Assembly: GCF_014196255.1 (NCBI RefSeq)
Contig: NZ_JACIDH010000009.1
Coordinates: 83,233 to 147,232, forward strand
DNA: 64,000 bases
Reading direction: 5' to 3'
From: Sphingomonas pseudosanguinis
GTDB lineage: Bacteria; Pseudomonadota; Alphaproteobacteria; Sphingomonadales; Sphingomonadaceae
Below are positions 24,758 to 35,371 of this stretch, one piece after another. The notes below the pieces were generated by a model. The model ran no database searches. It saw only the letters and a program-made list of their open reading frames with translations, and had not been told where the DNA came from. Position 1 is the stretch's first letter. Each line of letters opens with the position of its first letter. The position numbers were made by a program, and so were the translations under genes.

Positions 24758-25219
24758 TTAAAACGTGAGATTGGTGCCCAAGGTTTGTAGTACGAAGCCG
24801 CCGAATAGCAGCACTAGACCCGTAATGCTGTAGCGGATCGACAGTGCTGCCGTGGCATTATCTGCATCGGCGGCATCACCTAAATAGGTCGTAACCTTTG
24901 CAAGGTGTTCACCCAAACCATTAACGCACTCGCCTAGCTCTTGAGCACGCTCCGTCAGATTTTCGACATTATAGGAAACCGGGTCTTGGGCATGATAGCG
25001 CTCGTATGCTCTCTGCGGGATGTAGCGGGCATTGCGCTTGATCTCCTCAGCCCACGAAGCAATCCCACCATACTCATCCGCCATACTTTCGATCGCCAAT
25101 CTGCGATCAGCTGCCTCTCGGCGGAGTCGATGTTGCAATCGCACGAGATCGAAGCCGAGCAGCCCTGCCCCCAAGGCGTCAGCGCATAGGCCTACAGTCG
25201 AGATAAGTGCACTAGACAT
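24758..25219 (-). CDS. Hypothetical protein with membrane helices at both ends
   Basis: 153 residues from the ATG at 25219 (MSSALISTVG); the upstream open frame looks non-coding. A first hydrophobic stretch (residues 4-24) and a second at the C-terminus (ITGLVLLFGGFVLQTLG) flank about 100 soluble residues rich in Arg, Glu and Ala. The middle, including RREAADRRLAIESMADEY, looks like a helical hairpin or coiled coil. I recognise no family. The layout, two membrane anchors around a helical sensor-like part, is seen in some membrane effectors of defence systems, but there is no motif to claim that. Confidence 0.5.
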   Translation of the reverse strand: MSSALISTVGLCADALGAGLLGFDLVRLQHRLRREAADRRLAIESMADEYGGIASWAEEIKRNARYIPQRAYERYHAQDPVSYNVENLTERAQELGECVNGLGEHLAKVTTYLGDAADADNATAALSIRYSITGLVLLFGGFVLQTLGTNLTF

Positions 25220-25522
25220 GACGAAGGTATGAGCCGGCTGCCGAACCGCCACAAGAGCAGCTTGCAGCACCTGTGAAGACTGCGAACTCAAAGCTGACCA
25301 TGAGCAAGTGGTCCATGCGTTGACGATCGGTAGGACAGTCGTATGCGTCCGGCCTGAGCCGCTGCGCCCAAAAAGTATTCCTTCCACCGTCGCTCAGCCT
25401 TTGCCGTTCCGCCCCGCTTTGGACGTTCATGCTTGCCGATGCTCATTCAGAAGAACCGGATCGCGGCATGATAGGCTAACCACCGCTATCGCAGATACTC
25501 TGGCCGCCGTTCGCAGGATCAA
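25220..25522. other. Gene-free spacer
   Basis: Three hundred bases between two minus-strand genes. I see no coding frame with sensible composition, no repeat and no clear terminator. It probably holds the promoter of the gene at 24758-25219. Confidence 0.35.
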
Positions 25523-26212
25523 TCAGCCCTCGTGCCGGATGATCGGGAATAGTCGGGCTTCCATGGTCGTGATCGCCGCCACGATCGCATTCGCAACCGA
25601 ATCCACTCCATCTGGACCACCTCCTTCCCAGAATACCCCTTCCGTGCGATCGCGACGTGCCATCAATTCATCTAGGCGCCGTTCGTCTCTAGGCTCGTTG
25701 CGGCGGATGATGTCTGCGTAGGTTTGAGCAGCGACGACGACCTTGGCGCGCTGCACCCAAAACGTATTCAGCGCCTCTTCCATCTCCTCGCCGAAAATCG
25801 CCTTCGCCACTGGGATCGTGTCAAGCAGCTCGTCGAATAGGGGCTTGTAGTGTTCGGTCCGCGACAACGTGGCCTGGGCCGTTGATAGCCCCGACTTAAT
25901 ATGGTGGGGCGTTTGCGCATCAATCATGCCGCTCTCCGTCAGCTTGTTCTCCATTTCGGAGATCTCCCAGCCGAGCATCCCTGGAGAGCGGATACCTTGA
26001 AAGGCGCGCCTCAGCTTGTAGGCGAGCGCGAGAAGCTGTTCTGCAAGGTCGATGCGACGCCCCTCGTTCTTCTGTCGTTTCCAATCATTAAACGTGCTGC
26101 GCCCGACCTTTGCCGCCCAAATCACCGCTCCCGCGCCTATGATCGCGCCCGCTCCGGCCATCATGTCGCCGGTTGCTGACCAGTCCACCGGCACCCCACA
26201 AAAATTTTGCAT
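25523..26212 (-). CDS. Hypothetical protein with N-terminal membrane helix
   Basis: 229 residues. One hydrophobic helix near the start (MMAGAGAIIGAGAVIWAAKV) is followed by a long, charged, helical cytoplasmic or periplasmic part (DWKRQKNEGRRIDLAEQLLA and so on), with Trp/Glu motifs near the end. No known domain is visible. It and the gene at 24758-25219 are on the same strand, both anchored in the membrane and both without relatives I can name, which makes them candidates for a functional pair, although 303 bp separate them. Confidence 0.5.
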   Translation of the reverse strand: MQNFCGVPVDWSATGDMMAGAGAIIGAGAVIWAAKVGRSTFNDWKRQKNEGRRIDLAEQLLALAYKLRRAFQGIRSPGMLGWEISEMENKLTESGMIDAQTPHHIKSGLSTAQATLSRTEHYKPLFDELLDTIPVAKAIFGEEMEEALNTFWVQRAKVVVAAQTYADIIRRNEPRDERRLDELMARRDRTEGVFWEGGGPDGVDSVANAIVAAITTMEARLFPIIRHEG

Positions 26213-26450
26213 CTAGCCCTCACGCCCAATCACGAACTGGTGTCGATGCCAAAGGCGACTCCCCTTTGCGGCTGGACCGTCCCGTTTTTCCATCTCTAAC
26301 CGTCCATTTCGGGAATGAGCAATCGGGAACATATTTTGGGAAGACGGTTACTTCCTTGCCGTTCAGCGCGCCTTTGCAACCGGCAGCCGTCCCAACCATC
26401 CTTCCCAATTGAGAAAGGGGATCAGGCCGAAGTCGTATCTGCTTGGCTGT

Positions 26451-27263
26451 TCAGGCGGCGGTGCGACTACGTCCATTCACAAGGTGCTGCCGACGTTCGA
26501 AGAACACGACAACCCCAGTGAGCAACAGGACGCAGACCAACGCAGTCGCAAACGTGTTGAGGCCAAATCCGCCCTTGACAGCTTCCTTCGTGAGCAGGTT
26601 CCCAAAGTCGGCACCGAACGGCCTGGTGAAAACGAATGCCGCCCAGAATATAAATGCCGCGTTGACCCGAGCGACATAGTGCAGAAGCAATACCACGCCG
26701 ATCACCGCCATGCAGACGAGCGACCCCGTCGTATAGGTAAGGCCAAAAACATAGACGAGTCCGTCGCCAAACGCGGTGCCGAGACTGTTCGAGAATAAAA
26801 CGGCGCCCCAGAAAAACAATTCGCTCTCACGATCGACCACAGCGCTCACGTCACAGGTGCCCCGCCTGAGATACCAAATGCCGAGGGTCAGCAACATGCC
26901 ACCAAAAAGGATGGCCGAGGTCGCGTTGTAGCCAAGGTTGAGGGTGTGCGTCGAAAGATCAGCTATTTCTGTTCCCGCCGTCGTCGTACCTACGATCGTC
27001 GCCCAAAACAGAAAAGGATGATAGCGATCGGCACGAACCTGCGCGACGAGGAAGGCCGCTAGAAGGGCCAGGGTGATGGCAAGTCCGGCGACGTAGCCCA
27101 GGTTCAGCGTCTGAGCGATGGCGTCGCCCGCAACCTCACCCAATGTAGTGGCGACGACCTTGGCCAGCCAAAAGCCGAGGGTGATTTCAGCAACTTTGCG
27201 GGCAGGATGTTCTCTCGTCACGTCGACCGTCTCCATACGCACACCCCCAGAGCCAACGATCAT
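26451..27263 (-). CDS. COG4705-type membrane protein with four internal repeats
   Basis: 270 residues; METVDV at 27236 is an alternative start. Four homologous blocks follow one another, each with an aromatic start, an acidic Gly-rich middle and an Asn-Leu-Gly-Tyr-like or Leu-Thr-Tyr end. Examples are TTLGEVAGDAIAQTLNLGY, TTAGTEIADLSTHTLNLGY, SNSLGTAFGDGLVYVFGLTY and TRPFGADFGNLLTKEAVKGG. About eight membrane helices result. The family is uncharacterised; conserved acidic residues inside the membrane suggest cation handling. It is divergent from an RND efflux operon, which supports a metal link, but this is inference. Confidence 0.7.
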   Translation of the reverse strand: MIVGSGGVRMETVDVTREHPARKVAEITLGFWLAKVVATTLGEVAGDAIAQTLNLGYVAGLAITLALLAAFLVAQVRADRYHPFLFWATIVGTTTAGTEIADLSTHTLNLGYNATSAILFGGMLLTLGIWYLRRGTCDVSAVVDRESELFFWGAVLFSNSLGTAFGDGLVYVFGLTYTTGSLVCMAVIGVVLLLHYVARVNAAFIFWAAFVFTRPFGADFGNLLTKEAVKGGFGLNTFATALVCVLLLTGVVVFFERRQHLVNGRSRTAA

Positions 27264-27371
27264 CAGGTCGGAGCATCAAATTCAAATCGAAACTCGTGAA
27301 CCGTCGGCAATATTGGGACTTTGTATAGTCGGCTCCAGCGGCGCCCACTCTTTCGTGACTAGGCCGTCACG

Positions 27372-28349
27372 ATGCGCCAGACCTTCCTTCTGATCCCGAT
27401 CCTGCTCGCCGGTTGCGGCGAGAAGACCGCGAAGCCGCCGGCACCGCCTGCCCATGCCGAGATGATCGCGCACGAAAGCGAGCTGCTAAAGCTGACGCTG
27501 ACGCCCGAGGCGCAGCATCGCTTGGGCATCAGCCTGGTGCGCGTCGGCGGAGGATCGGCTACCGCAGCGCGTGAGGTAGCCGGCGAAATCGTGGTCCCCC
27601 CGATCAGCGCCAATGGCGTGCCGGTCAACTCGACGACCAATCTCCAGCAGATCGGCAGCCAGCAGGCTGCGGCCGATGCCGAACTGGCGCGAGCATCGGC
27701 GCAGGCCCGCCTCGCCCGGATCGCGCTGGACCGCGCCGAAAGCCTGGTGCGCGAGGAAGCCGGCAGTGTCCGGGCGCGCGACGAAGCCGCAGCAGCCCTC
27801 GCAGCAGCGCAGGCGGCGCTGGGCGCGGCACGACAGCAGCGCCGTTTGCTTGGGCCTGCGGTTGCCTCGCTCGGCTCGCAAGCGGTGCTGTGGGTGCGCG
27901 CTTCGGTGTTCGGCAGCGACATGGGGAATGTGCGCCATGAGGCCGCCGCGATGGTCCGCACGCTCGGCGACGCCGGCGCGCCACGCAGCGCCCGTCCGGT
28001 GCAGGCGCCCCCATCGGCCAACACCGTCGCGGGCACGGTTGACCTGTATTTCGCCATCGACAATCGCGACCGCGCCTTCCGCGTCGGCCAGCGCGTCGCG
28101 GTGGACCTGCCGCTCGCCGGGCAGACCGAGGGATTGTCGGTGCCGTCTGCTGCGATCCTTCGTGATATTCATGGCGGCGAGTGGGTCTATCAGAAGACCG
28201 CGCCGGACACCTTCGTCCGCCAGCGTGTGGAGGTGGCATCGGAGAGCGGCGGACGGGCGCTGTTAGCGCGCGGACTGTCCACTGGGGCGCAGGTCGTGAC
28301 CAATGGCGCAGCGGAGCTGTTCGGCACCGAGTTCGGGGCGGCGCACTGA
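27372..28349 (+). CDS. RND efflux periplasmic adaptor (HlyD/CusB-like lipoprotein)
   Basis: 325 residues. The N-terminus has a lipobox (LLAGC, Cys 15), so the protein is probably anchored in the inner membrane. A helical hairpin rich in Ala and Arg ([20 protein letters not shown] to [20 protein letters not shown], about 95-160) and the flanking beta-barrel pieces [20 protein letters not shown] and [18 protein letters not shown] are typical of adaptor proteins. It links the RND pump to the outer-membrane channel. No CusB-like N-terminal Met cluster or His-rich metal site is obvious. First gene of a five-gene operon with TGATG overlap to the pump gene. Confidence 0.9.
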   Translation: MRQTFLLIPILLAGCGEKTAKPPAPPAHAEMIAHESELLKLTLTPEAQHRLGISLVRVGGGSATAAREVAGEIVVPPISANGVPVNSTTNLQQIGSQQAAADAELARASAQARLARIALDRAESLVREEAGSVRARDEAAAALAAAQAALGAARQQRRLLGPAVASLGSQAVLWVRASVFGSDMGNVRHEAAAMVRTLGDAGAPRSARPVQAPPSANTVAGTVDLYFAIDNRDRAFRVGQRVAVDLPLAGQTEGLSVPSAAILRDIHGGEWVYQKTAPDTFVRQRVEVASESGGRALLARGLSTGAQVVTNGAAELFGTEFGAAH

Positions 28350-31300
28350 TGCTGGGTCGGCTCGTTCGTTTCGCGCTGGCGCAGCGGGTCCTCGTCCTCG
28401 CTCTCGCCGCCTTGCTGGTCGTGCTCGGCGTTCGCGCCGGGCGCGACGTGCCGCTCGACGTGTTCCCCGAGTTCGCCCCGCCGATGGTGGAAATCCAGAC
28501 CGAGGCGCCGGGGCTGTCGACCGAGGAGGTCGAGAGCCTGGTGACGGTGCCGATCGAGACGGCGGTCAACGGCGTGCCCGGCCTGATGACGCTGCGATCG
28601 AAGTCGGTGCTGGGCCTGTCGTCGGTGCAAATCCTCTTCGAGCGCGGGTCCGACGTGATCCGCGCCCGCCAGATGGTCGGCGAGCGCATCGCGCAGGTGC
28701 AGCCGCGCCTGCCGCTCGCGGCACGTCAGCCGGTGCTAATGCCGCCACTATCGTCGACGAGCCGGGCGATGAAGGTCGGGCTGTCGTCGACGAAGCTCGA
28801 CCAGATGCAATTGTCCGAGCTCGTTCGCTGGACGATCCGCCCGCGGCTGATGGCCGTCCCCGGCGTCGCGAACGTCGCGGTGTGGGGCCAGCGCGACCGG
28901 CAGTTGCAGGTGCTGGTCGATCCCGACCGCCTGCGCGCGGCCGGCGTGACGCTGGCGGAGGTGCGCGCGGCCGCCGGCGACGCGGTGCTGGTGGGGGGTG
29001 GCGGGTTCGTCGACACCCCCCACCAGCGCCTCGCCGTCCAGCAGACGGGCACGGTGCAGACCGCGGCCGAGCTGGCACAGGCGGTCGTCAGGCAGGCGGG
29101 CGAAGCACCGGTCAGGATCGGCGACGTCGCCCGCGTGGTCGACGGCTTCAATGCGCCGATCGGCAACGCCATCATCGACGACGGCCCGGGCATCATGCTG
29201 ATCGTTGAGAAGCAGCCGACCGCCAACACGCTCGAGCTGACCCGCGCGGTGGAGGCCGCGTTCGACGAACTGAAGCCGGGTCTCAAGGACGTGAAGGTCG
29301 ACACGACCATCTTCCGGCCGGCAACCTTCATCGAACGCTCGATCGATAATCTCACCCGCGCGCTGATGATCGGCTGCGCGCTCGTGGCGGCGGTGCTGTT
29401 CCTGTTCACCCGTGACTGGCGGCAGGCGACGATCAGCCTCGTCGCGATCCCGCTGTCGCTGCTCGGCGCGGGTCTGATGCTGCTCTGGTCGGGCGCGACG
29501 ATCAACGTGATGATTATCGCCGGCCTCGTCATTGCGCTGGGCGAGGTGGTCGACGATGCGATCATCGACGTCGAGAACATCGCGCGGCGGCTGCGGTTGA
29601 ACCGTGAGGCGGCCGATCCGAAGCCCGCCTTCGCGGTGGTGTTGGCGGCGTCGCTGGAGGTTCGCTCGGCGGTGGTGTTCGCCTCACTGATCGTGATGCT
29701 GGTGTTCGTACCGATCTTCTTCCTGGGCGGGGTCGCCGGTACCTTCTTCCAGCCACTCGCCATCGCGTATGTGCTGGCGATCGGCATGTCGCTGCTGGTC
29801 GCGCTGACAGTGACGCCGGCGATGTGCCTGCTCCTGCTCCCCAACGCGCCGCTGAAGGAGGAGCGCGACACCCGCTTCGTCGCGGCGATGAAGCGCCGCT
29901 ATCTCGGCTTCCTGCCGCGCGTCGTCGCGAGGCCGGCGATGGCGGTCGGGATCGTCGCGGGCGGGCTGCTGCTCGCTGGTGTCGGCTATGCGACGTTCAA
30001 GGACCAGTTCCTGCCCGATTTCCGCGAAACCGACTTCCTGATGCACTTCGTCGAGAAGCCGGGGACGTCGATCGAGGCGATGGACCGGATCACGATCCGC
30101 GCGTCGAAGGAGCTGCGCGCGATCCCCGGCGTCCGCAACTTCGGCGCGCATATCGGCCGCGCCGAACAGGCCGACGAGGTGGTCGGCCCCAACTTCACCG
30201 AACTCTGGATCAGCCTCGACGAGAACGCCGATTACGATGCGTCGGTGAAGCGGATCAAGGAAGTGGTCGAGGGCTACCCCGGCCTCTATCGCGACGTGCT
30301 CACCTATCTGCGCGAGCGGATCAAGGAGGTGCTGACCGGCGCCGGCGCGACGATCGTCGTGCGCATCTACGGCCCGGACCAGGCGGAGCTGCGCGCGGCC
30401 GGTGCCCGCGTCCGTGAGGCGATCAGTGGGGTTCCGGGCGTGTCCGACCTTAAGCTGGAATCGCAGGTGCTGGTGCCGCAGATCCGCATTCGGCCACGTG
30501 CGGGCGAACTGGCGCGGTTCGGCCTTACCGCGGGCGAGGTGCGCCGCCAGGCGCAGGTGCTGGTCGCACAGGCCAAGGTCGGCGAAATCTACCGCGACCA
30601 GCGTGCCTTCGACGTGGCGGTCTGGGGCGAGCCGGCGGTGCGTAACAGCGTCCACGCCTTGCGCGACCTGATGATCCAGGTGCCCGCGCCGGGCAATGGA
30701 GCTGCCGGGGCGCCGGTGCGGCTCGGCGACATCGCCGATATCGAGATCGCCCCTGCGCCCAACGAGGTGAAGCGCGAGAACGGCCAGCGCCGGCTCGACG
30801 TCACGATGAACGTCGCGGGCGCGGACCTCGGCACGGTCGCGCAGGCGGTCGACGCCGCGGTCGCCAGGGTGCCGTTCGCGACCGGCTATCATCCGCAGGT
30901 GCTCGGCGAATATGCCGCACTGAAGGAATCGCGCAGCCGCCTCTGGAGCATCGGGGCGCTGTGCCTCGTCGGCATCCTGCTGCTCGTCTGGATGGAGTTC
31001 CGTTCGCGCCGGATCACCGCCCTGGTCGGTGTCAGCCTGCCGTTCGCGCTGGTCGGCGGGGTCGTCGCCGTTGCCGTCACCGGCGGGGTGTTGTCGCTCG
31101 GCTCGTTGGTAGGGTTCGTTACCGTCATCGGCATCGCCGCGCGCAACGGCATCATGCTGCTGTCGCACTATCAGCATCTCGAACGGCACGAAGGCATGAC
31201 CTTCGGGCGCGATCTGGTGCTGCGCGGTGCCGAGGAACGACTGGTGCCGATCCTGATGACCGCCGCCTGTGCCGGCCTCGCGCTGGTGCCGCTGATTGTC

Positions 31301-31471
31301 GCCGGCAACGCGCCGGGGCATGAAATCGAGCATCCGATGGCGATCGTGATCCTCGGCGGCCTCATTTCGTCGACCGCGCTCAACCTGTTGCTGCTGCCCG
31401 CGCTCTATGCCCGCTATGGCGAGGACCGCGCCGTGCCGCCAGCCACAGCACCGAAGGAGGTGCTGGCATGA
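28349..31471 (+). CDS. RND efflux pump (CusA/CzcA-like HME family)
   Basis: 1040 residues starting at the ATG at 28349, which overlaps the adaptor stop (TGATG). The twelve-helix RND plan is complete: N-terminal [20 protein letters not shown], the porter motif [20 protein letters not shown], and the TM4 acidic motif [13 protein letters not shown], which in heavy-metal (HME) pumps carries the proton relay Asp and Glu. The second half repeats the fold, with [20 protein letters not shown]. The pump drives substrates out using the proton gradient. Sequence resembles the CusA/CzcA branch rather than AcrB, but the actual ion or substrate cannot be read. Confidence 0.92.
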   Translation: MLGRLVRFALAQRVLVLALAALLVVLGVRAGRDVPLDVFPEFAPPMVEIQTEAPGLSTEEVESLVTVPIETAVNGVPGLMTLRSKSVLGLSSVQILFERGSDVIRARQMVGERIAQVQPRLPLAARQPVLMPPLSSTSRAMKVGLSSTKLDQMQLSELVRWTIRPRLMAVPGVANVAVWGQRDRQLQVLVDPDRLRAAGVTLAEVRAAAGDAVLVGGGGFVDTPHQRLAVQQTGTVQTAAELAQAVVRQAGEAPVRIGDVARVVDGFNAPIGNAIIDDGPGIMLIVEKQPTANTLELTRAVEAAFDELKPGLKDVKVDTTIFRPATFIERSIDNLTRALMIGCALVAAVLFLFTRDWRQATISLVAIPLSLLGAGLMLLWSGATINVMIIAGLVIALGEVVDDAIIDVENIARRLRLNREAADPKPAFAVVLAASLEVRSAVVFASLIVMLVFVPIFFLGGVAGTFFQPLAIAYVLAIGMSLLVALTVTPAMCLLLLPNAPLKEERDTRFVAAMKRRYLGFLPRVVARPAMAVGIVAGGLLLAGVGYATFKDQFLPDFRETDFLMHFVEKPGTSIEAMDRITIRASKELRAIPGVRNFGAHIGRAEQADEVVGPNFTELWISLDENADYDASVKRIKEVVEGYPGLYRDVLTYLRERIKEVLTGAGATIVVRIYGPDQAELRAAGARVREAISGVPGVSDLKLESQVLVPQIRIRPRAGELARFGLTAGEVRRQAQVLVAQAKVGEIYRDQRAFDVAVWGEPAVRNSVHALRDLMIQVPAPGNGAAGAPVRLGDIADIEIAPAPNEVKRENGQRRLDVTMNVAGADLGTVAQAVDAAVARVPFATGYHPQVLGEYAALKESRSRLWSIGALCLVGILLLVWMEFRSRRITALVGVSLPFALVGGVVAVAVTGGVLSLGSLVGFVTVIGIAARNGIMLLSHYQHLERHEGMTFGRDLVLRGAEERLVPILMTAACAGLALVPLIVAGNAPGHEIEHPMAIVILGGLISSTALNLLLLPALYARYGEDRAVPPATAPKEVLA

Positions 31472-32844
31472 TCCGTCGCTTCGCTCCCGCCGTCGCGCTG
31501 CTCGCCTCCGCGTGCATGAGCGTGCCCACACCTCCGCCGACGATCGCCCCGCCCAGCGCGACGGGCGAGTTCGTCCGGCTTTCCGTCGCGTCGATCGCAC
31601 CGGTGCCGGATGACTGGTGGCGGCTCTACGACGATCCTGTCCTCGACGGACTGGTGCGATCGGCCCTCGCCGCCAATGCCGACCTGCGTGTCGCCTACGC
31701 CAATTTGGACGGCGCGCGCGCCGCTCTGCGGCAGGCACGGGCGGCGCGGCTACCGCAGACGACGGTCGAGAGCGCGCTGGGGGTCGACAACCCCGCCTCG
31801 CAACCGAGCGCGTCGGGCAACGTGCCGACGACGGATTACGATATCGCCGCGACGGCGAGCTGGGATCTCGACCTGTTCGGCCGGCTGCGATCGGCCGCGA
31901 CCGCGGCGGGCGCGGATGCCGAAGCGCAGGCCGCCGTCGTCGACGGCTTGCACGTCGCCGTGGTGGCCGACACGGTGCTGGCCTATGTCGACCTGTGCGG
32001 ATCGACCCGCGCCATCGCGACCGCGCGCGAAGTCGCGGCGGCACAGGACCGGTCGGTCGCGCTCGTGCGCGAACAGTTTCGGGCGGGCGAGGTGTCGCCG
32101 CTGGAAGTATCACAGGTCGCGACCATTGCCGCTGCCACTCGCGCGGCCATCGCGCCGTTCGAGGCGCAGCGGGCGAACGCGCTGTATCGGCTCGCGACGT
32201 TGCAGGGACGCCCCCCGGCGGAAGCGCGTGCTTATGCGTTCACCTGCACCGCCGCGCCGCGCCTCAGGACGGCCGCGCCGATCGGCGACGGGACCGCGCT
32301 GCTGCTCCGGCGCCCTGACGTCCGCGAGGCGGAGCGACGCCTTGCCGCAGCCGCGGCGCGGATCGGGGTGGCGCGGGCGGACCTCTACCCGCGCGTCAAT
32401 CTGGGCGGAGCGATCGGATTGCTGTCGGGCGGGTTCAAGGCCGTCGCGTCGCCGCTCGTCAGCTGGGCGTTCCCCAATCAGGCGCCCGCCCGCGCTCGCC
32501 TGGAGCAGGCCCGCGCGACCGAGCGCGCGGCGCTCGCCGGATGGGACGTGGCCGTCCTCCGTGCTCTGCGCGAGGTTGAGACGGCGCTGGCGGCCTATGA
32601 TGCTGAGACTCGCCGTAACCTCGATCTGGCAACCGCCTCGCGCGAGGCGCAGGCCTATGCCCGGCGTACCGCTGCGCGTGTTCGGCTCGGCGATGCGCCC
32701 GGACTGCTTCAGGTCGATGCGCAGCGGGCTACAGCGTCGGCGACGTTGCAACAGGTCCAGTCCGATCTGGCGGTGTCGCAGAACGAAGTGGCGCTGTTCC
32801 GTGCGCTGGGCGGTGGTTGGCGAACCGACGCCGGCACGCGATAA
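31468..32844 (+). CDS. NodT-family outer-membrane efflux channel
   Basis: 458 residues. A lipoprotein signal (LLASACMS, Cys 16) marks the NodT branch of the TolC superfamily. Two homologous halves are visible, the first with [20 protein letters not shown] and [20 protein letters not shown], the second with [39 protein letters not shown]. These form the trimeric channel through which the pump exports. The start overlaps the pump stop by 4 nt (ATGA), so pump and channel are made together. Confidence 0.9.
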   Translation: MIRRFAPAVALLASACMSVPTPPPTIAPPSATGEFVRLSVASIAPVPDDWWRLYDDPVLDGLVRSALAANADLRVAYANLDGARAALRQARAARLPQTTVESALGVDNPASQPSASGNVPTTDYDIAATASWDLDLFGRLRSAATAAGADAEAQAAVVDGLHVAVVADTVLAYVDLCGSTRAIATAREVAAAQDRSVALVREQFRAGEVSPLEVSQVATIAAATRAAIAPFEAQRANALYRLATLQGRPPAEARAYAFTCTAAPRLRTAAPIGDGTALLLRRPDVREAERRLAAAAARIGVARADLYPRVNLGGAIGLLSGGFKAVASPLVSWAFPNQAPARARLEQARATERAALAGWDVAVLRALREVETALAAYDAETRRNLDLATASREAQAYARRTAARVRLGDAPGLLQVDAQRATASATLQQVQSDLAVSQNEVALFRALGGGWRTDAGTR

Positions 32845-32851
32845 CCGGGCG

Positions 32852-33529
32852 ATGCGGATATTGATTGTCGAGGATGATGCCGACACCCGCGCCTTCGTGG
32901 CGCAGGGGCTGGGCCAGGCCGGGCACCAGGTCGCGGTCAGTGCCGATGGCCGTGACGGGCTGTTCCAGGCGACCGGGGGCGGGTTCGACGCGATCGTGGT
33001 CGACCGGATGCTGCCCGGCCTCGACGGCCTCGCCTTGGTCAAGGCGTTGCGCGCGGCCGGTGACGCAACGCCGGTCCTGATGCTGACCGCGGTCGGCGGA
33101 ATCGCCGATCGGGTTGAGGGACTGGAGGGCGGCGCCGACGACTATTTGGTCAAGCCGTTCGCCTTTTCCGAGCTGGCCGCACGCCTCAACGCGCTGGCGC
33201 GCCGGCCGGCACCGCGCGGCGACGACGCGCACCTGCTCCGGGTCGGCGACATCGTGCTCGACCTGCACCGTCGCACGGTGGAACGGGCCGGACGGCGTGT
33301 GACCCTGCAACCGCGCGAGTTCGCGCTGCTGGCCGAGCTGATGCGCAACCCCCGGCGGGTGATGACGCGGACCATGCTGCTCGAACGCGTCTGGGACTTC
33401 GACTTCGACCCCAAGACCAACATCGTCGAGACGCATCTGAGCCGACTGCGCTCCAAGCTCAACGCCGGGTTCGACATGGACGCGATCGAGACGGTGCGCG
33501 GCGCGGGCTACATGATCCGGGACGCGTGA
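32852..33529 (+). CDS. OmpR-family response regulator
   Basis: 225 residues. The receiver (1-115) has the acidic pair in ILIVEDDADTR, the phospho-acceptor Asp in DAIVVDRMLPGLDGL and the switch Lys in DDYLVKPF. The winged-helix output domain follows (LQPREFALLAELMRNPRRVM, VETHLSRLRSKL). It starts 7 nt after the channel gene and overlaps the kinase start (GTGA). CusR-like regulators of this type activate an adjacent efflux operon; being inside the operon suggests positive autoregulation. Confidence 0.93.
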   Translation: MRILIVEDDADTRAFVAQGLGQAGHQVAVSADGRDGLFQATGGGFDAIVVDRMLPGLDGLALVKALRAAGDATPVLMLTAVGGIADRVEGLEGGADDYLVKPFAFSELAARLNALARRPAPRGDDAHLLRVGDIVLDLHRRTVERAGRRVTLQPREFALLAELMRNPRRVMTRTMLLERVWDFDFDPKTNIVETHLSRLRSKLNAGFDMDAIETVRGAGYMIRDA

Positions 33530-34863
33530 CGATGATCCGCCGCCTGTGGCGCTCCACCTTCGGCATCGTCGTGCTGGTCGCGCTGGCCTTCGCCGCGGCG
33601 ACGCTCGCGATCGGAGGGGTCGCCTATGAGGTGACGCACGAGGCGCTGGAGGAACAGCTCGACCACCGCGTCGCGGTGGAAACGCGCGCGCTCGCTGCCG
33701 AGGCGAGCGAAGCGGGACTGGCGGGGGTGGCCGAAGCCATCCGCCTGCGCGAGGATGCGCGGAACGAAGCCAGTCTCGACTATCTGCTGGTCGACCGCAA
33801 CGGGCGGACGGTCGCCGCCACCATCGCCCCGCTCGCGCCGCCCGAACCCGGCTACCAGGAGCATTTCGGCTTTCGCCGCGGCAATACCACCGGCGTCGGC
33901 CAGGCCCTCGCCACGCCCTTGGCCGGCGGGCTTCTAGTCGTCGTCGCCGACCGCCACGACCTGGCCGCGATCGATCGGACGCTGGCGCTGCTGTTCGCGG
34001 GCGCGCTGGGCGCGGTGCTGGCGCTGGGGATCGGCGCGGCGATATTGGTCGGATGGCTGACGCGGCGGCGCCTGTCACGCATCGATGCCACCGCGCAGGC
34101 GATCATCGCCGGCGACCTGACGCAGCGGGTACCGCGCGACGGGTCCGACAGCGAGTTCGATCGCCTTGCCGCGACGCTCAACCGGATGCTCGACCGCATA
34201 ACGGCGCTGATGGACAATCTACGGCAGGTCTCGACCGACGTTGCGCATGACCTGCGCACGCCGCTCACCCGCCTGTGCAATCAGCTGGATCGCGCCGCGG
34301 CCGGGGATGCGGAGGCGATCAATGCCGCCCGCCGGCAAGCCGACGACCTGTTGGAGATCTTCGCCGCATTGCTCCGTATCGCCGAGGTGGAAGGACTGGC
34401 GGAACGCCGCGCGTTCGCCGCGATCGACCTGTCGGCGCTGCTTGACGATATGGCGGACACGTACCGCCCCGACTTCGAAGCCACCGGTCATTACCTCGAG
34501 ACCGATGTCGCTCCCGGTCTTCGCATCGAGGGCGACCGTCGCCTGCTGGCGCAGGCGCTATCGAATCTGCTGGAGAACACGCTGCGCCATACCCCGGCCG
34601 GCACAACGGCAACGCTGTCCGCCCGAACGACGCGCGACGCGATCGAGGTGACGCTGAAGGACGACGGACCAAGCGTTTCTCCCGCCGACGCGGAGCGCCT
34701 GTTCCAGCGCTTCGCCCGCGCGGAAGCGTCGCGTACCACCGATGGGCACGGGCTTGGCCTCGCGCTGGTCCGTGCGATCGCTGTCGGGCATGGCGGCAAT
34801 GCCATCCTGTCGGAGAGCGGAAGCGGGTTCGGCGTCACCATTCGCCTTGCGGGCGGTCGATGA
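33526..34863 (+). CDS. Sensor histidine kinase
   Basis: 445 residues from a GTG start at 33526 overlapping the regulator stop. Two membrane helices (about 10-30 and 148-170) enclose a periplasmic sensor of about 115 residues with no His- or Met-rich metal site that I can see. Then come a HAMP region (RRRLSRIDATAQAIIAGDLT), the H-box DVAHDLRTPLTRL, the N-box LLENTLRHTP and the G-box HGLGLALVRAIA. It phosphorylates the adjacent regulator in response to a periplasmic signal, presumably the substrate of the pump. Last gene of the efflux operon. Confidence 0.93.
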   Translation: MTMIRRLWRSTFGIVVLVALAFAAATLAIGGVAYEVTHEALEEQLDHRVAVETRALAAEASEAGLAGVAEAIRLREDARNEASLDYLLVDRNGRTVAATIAPLAPPEPGYQEHFGFRRGNTTGVGQALATPLAGGLLVVVADRHDLAAIDRTLALLFAGALGAVLALGIGAAILVGWLTRRRLSRIDATAQAIIAGDLTQRVPRDGSDSEFDRLAATLNRMLDRITALMDNLRQVSTDVAHDLRTPLTRLCNQLDRAAAGDAEAINAARRQADDLLEIFAALLRIAEVEGLAERRAFAAIDLSALLDDMADTYRPDFEATGHYLETDVAPGLRIEGDRRLLAQALSNLLENTLRHTPAGTTATLSARTTRDAIEVTLKDDGPSVSPADAERLFQRFARAEASRTTDGHGLGLALVRAIAVGHGGNAILSESGSGFGVTIRLAGGR

Positions 34864-34987
34864 GGATGATTCCGACCCTCAAGGTTTCTCGAAATCCCGT
34901 CAGAACCGGGTTTTGAGAACGACCGGCCTTTCCCAATTCACCATCCCAATGGAAATGTACCTGCCGCACTCCGGTCATGCGGGCGAG

Positions 34988-35371
34988 CTATCCGAATATT
35001 CTGCGCTCACGATCCATTTGTTCTTCCATCATAGCCCAGATGCGGCGAGCGGCTTGGCGGTATCCCTCCCAATCTTCGGCGATAGCCTTGCTGCTCCAAG
35101 TGGTGACGTGTTCACTCGATGCGAGTCGCTTTGCAGCAAATGCACGTTGCATGTCATCAAGTTGCGAAAGCAGGACGCCGTCAGCCCCCGCCCGCAGCTT
35201 GGGAAACAAGACATCGCGCACATACTGTGATCGTGCTGCGCTTGTCCGGCTGAGGCGCAGGCGAGCCGTGCTGAGCGCGGCTATGTCAGGGATGGGCCGG
35301 CTGCAATGCTCACGAACCTCAGCGATACCCGCCGCGATCTGCCGATGATGTTCGTCGAGCGTTTGAGCCAT
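34988..35371 (-). CDS. Hypothetical helical protein
   Basis: 127 residues, beginning MAQTLDEHHRQIAAGIAEV. It is rich in Arg, Glu and Ala and is predicted to be mostly helical, without signal or membrane segments. His8-His9 and His22 recall hemerythrin-like bundles, but the remaining ligands do not follow. It is convergent with the sensor kinase gene, so it does not belong to the efflux operon. Function unknown. Confidence 0.5.
   Translation of the reverse strand: MAQTLDEHHRQIAAGIAEVREHCSRPIPDIAALSTARLRLSRTSAARSQYVRDVLFPKLRAGADGVLLSQLDDMQRAFAAKRLASSEHVTTWSSKAIAEDWEGYRQAARRIWAMMEEQMDRERRIFG

Noticed and set aside
29684..32113. 809-codon minus-strand frame across the RND pump and channel genes
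   Set aside because: Spans the junction of two well-supported plus-strand genes and has shadow composition.
34988..35371. Hemerythrin-like protein
   Set aside because: Only the first His residues fit; the HxxxE and HxxxxD ligands are missing.
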